From contig NZ_FNDE01000002.1 of NCBI RefSeq assembly GCF_900099925.1, positions 164,499 through 228,498 of the forward strand: DNA of 64,000 nucleotides, given 5' to 3'. A program made the position numbers and the translations under genes. This DNA comes from Aneurinibacillus thermoaerophilus. Its GTDB lineage: Bacteria; Bacillota; Bacilli; Aneurinibacillales; Aneurinibacillaceae. The notes below the pieces were generated by a model, which made no database searches, was not told where the DNA came from, and worked only from the letters and a program-made list of their open reading frames with translations. Each line of letters opens with the position of its first letter. Position 1 is the stretch's first letter. This document shows, piece by piece, positions 63,827 to 64,000 of this stretch.

Positions 63827-64000
63827 TTTTTGGAGAGTTTGATCCTGGCTCAGGACGAACGCTGGCGGCGTGCCTAATACATGCAAGTCGAGCGAACCGA
63901 TGGAGTGCTTGCATTCCTGAGGTTAGCGGCGGACGGGTGAGTAACACGTAGGCAACCTGCCTGTACGACCGGGATAACTCCGGGAAACCGGAGCTAATAC
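63827..64000 (+). rRNA. 16S ribosomal RNA, 5' part
   Basis: AGAGTTTGATCCTGGCTCAG at 63834 and the conserved GACGAACGCTGGCGGCGTGC, then GCGGACGGGTGAGTAACACG. The variable V1-V2 sequence (CTGTACGACC...CCGGAGCTAATAC) is of the Aneurinibacillus/Paenibacillaceae type from memory. Continues past the window. Confidence 0.97.

Noticed and set aside
63686..63877. 63-codon frame across the 16S start
   Set aside because: Overlaps the rRNA leader and gene.

Overview
This window is a chromosomal stretch of a Gram-positive, Bacillales-type bacterium. The 5' end of a 16S rRNA gene at the right edge, together with the gene set (LiaFSR, SftA-like translocase, YqgQ, TenI/ThiO/ThiS/ThiG, PonA-like PBP, SLH protein, strong AGGAGG ribosome binding sites, frequent GTG and TTG starts), points to the Paenibacillaceae, most likely Aneurinibacillus or a close relative. 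The genus is an inference from about 170 bases of 16S remembered by eye. The window is mostly gene-dense core chromosome with little mobile DNA: two short IS200/IS605-type end remnants and one AT-rich two-gene insertion.

Layout, left half. 1-1.1 kb: two minus-strand genes (one cut by the window edge). 1.2-2.8 kb: citramalate synthase. 3.3-8.5 kb: a pair of large BadF/HgdC-type activase and dehydratase-D-like iron-sulfur proteins, abutted by an IS605-type end. 8.9-9.2 kb: two possible tiny ORFs. 9.3-12.3 kb: minus-strand thiazole operon tenI-thiO-thiS-thiG behind a TPP riboswitch and terminator. 12.6-14 kb: DEAD-box helicase. 14-15 kb: TerC-family protein behind a yybP-ykoY (Mn2+) riboswitch. 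15.2-18.4 kb: membrane protein, lipoprotein, methyltransferase and inositol monophosphatase-like protein. 18.4-21.3 kb: queuosine precursor operon queD-queE-queC-queF-yqgQ behind a structured leader with two tandem terminators. 21.4-28.2 kb: class A PBP, small protein, rRNA methyltransferase, pseudouridine synthase, phosphodiesterase. 28.6-31.2 kb: liaFSR envelope-stress system.

Layout, right half. 31-36.4 kb: L,D-transpeptidase, ilvD and an OPT transporter. 36.6 kb: tRNA-Ser(GCU). 37.5-40.7 kb: SftA-like DNA translocase and an unknown protein. 40.8-46.3 kb: ThiF/MoeB, moaA and moaC, split by an AT-rich cassette of a proline-hydroxylase-like dioxygenase and an EamA exporter. 46.5-58.4 kb: a 4-hydroxyphenylacetate (homoprotocatechuate) degradation cluster: GntR regulator, DapA-type aldolase, HpaG-like hydrolase, hpaE, hpaB, hpaD, a branched-chain-type ABC importer and a PNPOx-fold protein. 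58.5-63.3 kb: SDR dehydrogenase, D-Ala-D-Ala carboxypeptidase, and a YcdB/SLH exported protein. 63.5-64 kb: tandem rRNA promoters and 16S.

The most interesting material is regulatory: a queuosine-operon leader that does not match the preQ1-I riboswitch as I know it, and a repeated palindrome (AAATCATATATGATTT twice before the GntR gene, AAATAATATATTATTT before the catabolic operon) that looks like the operator of the 4-hydroxyphenylacetate regulon. The degradation cluster itself appears to be a variant: a DapA-fold protein sits where HpaI would, and no classical HpaC, HpaF or HpaH is seen in the window.
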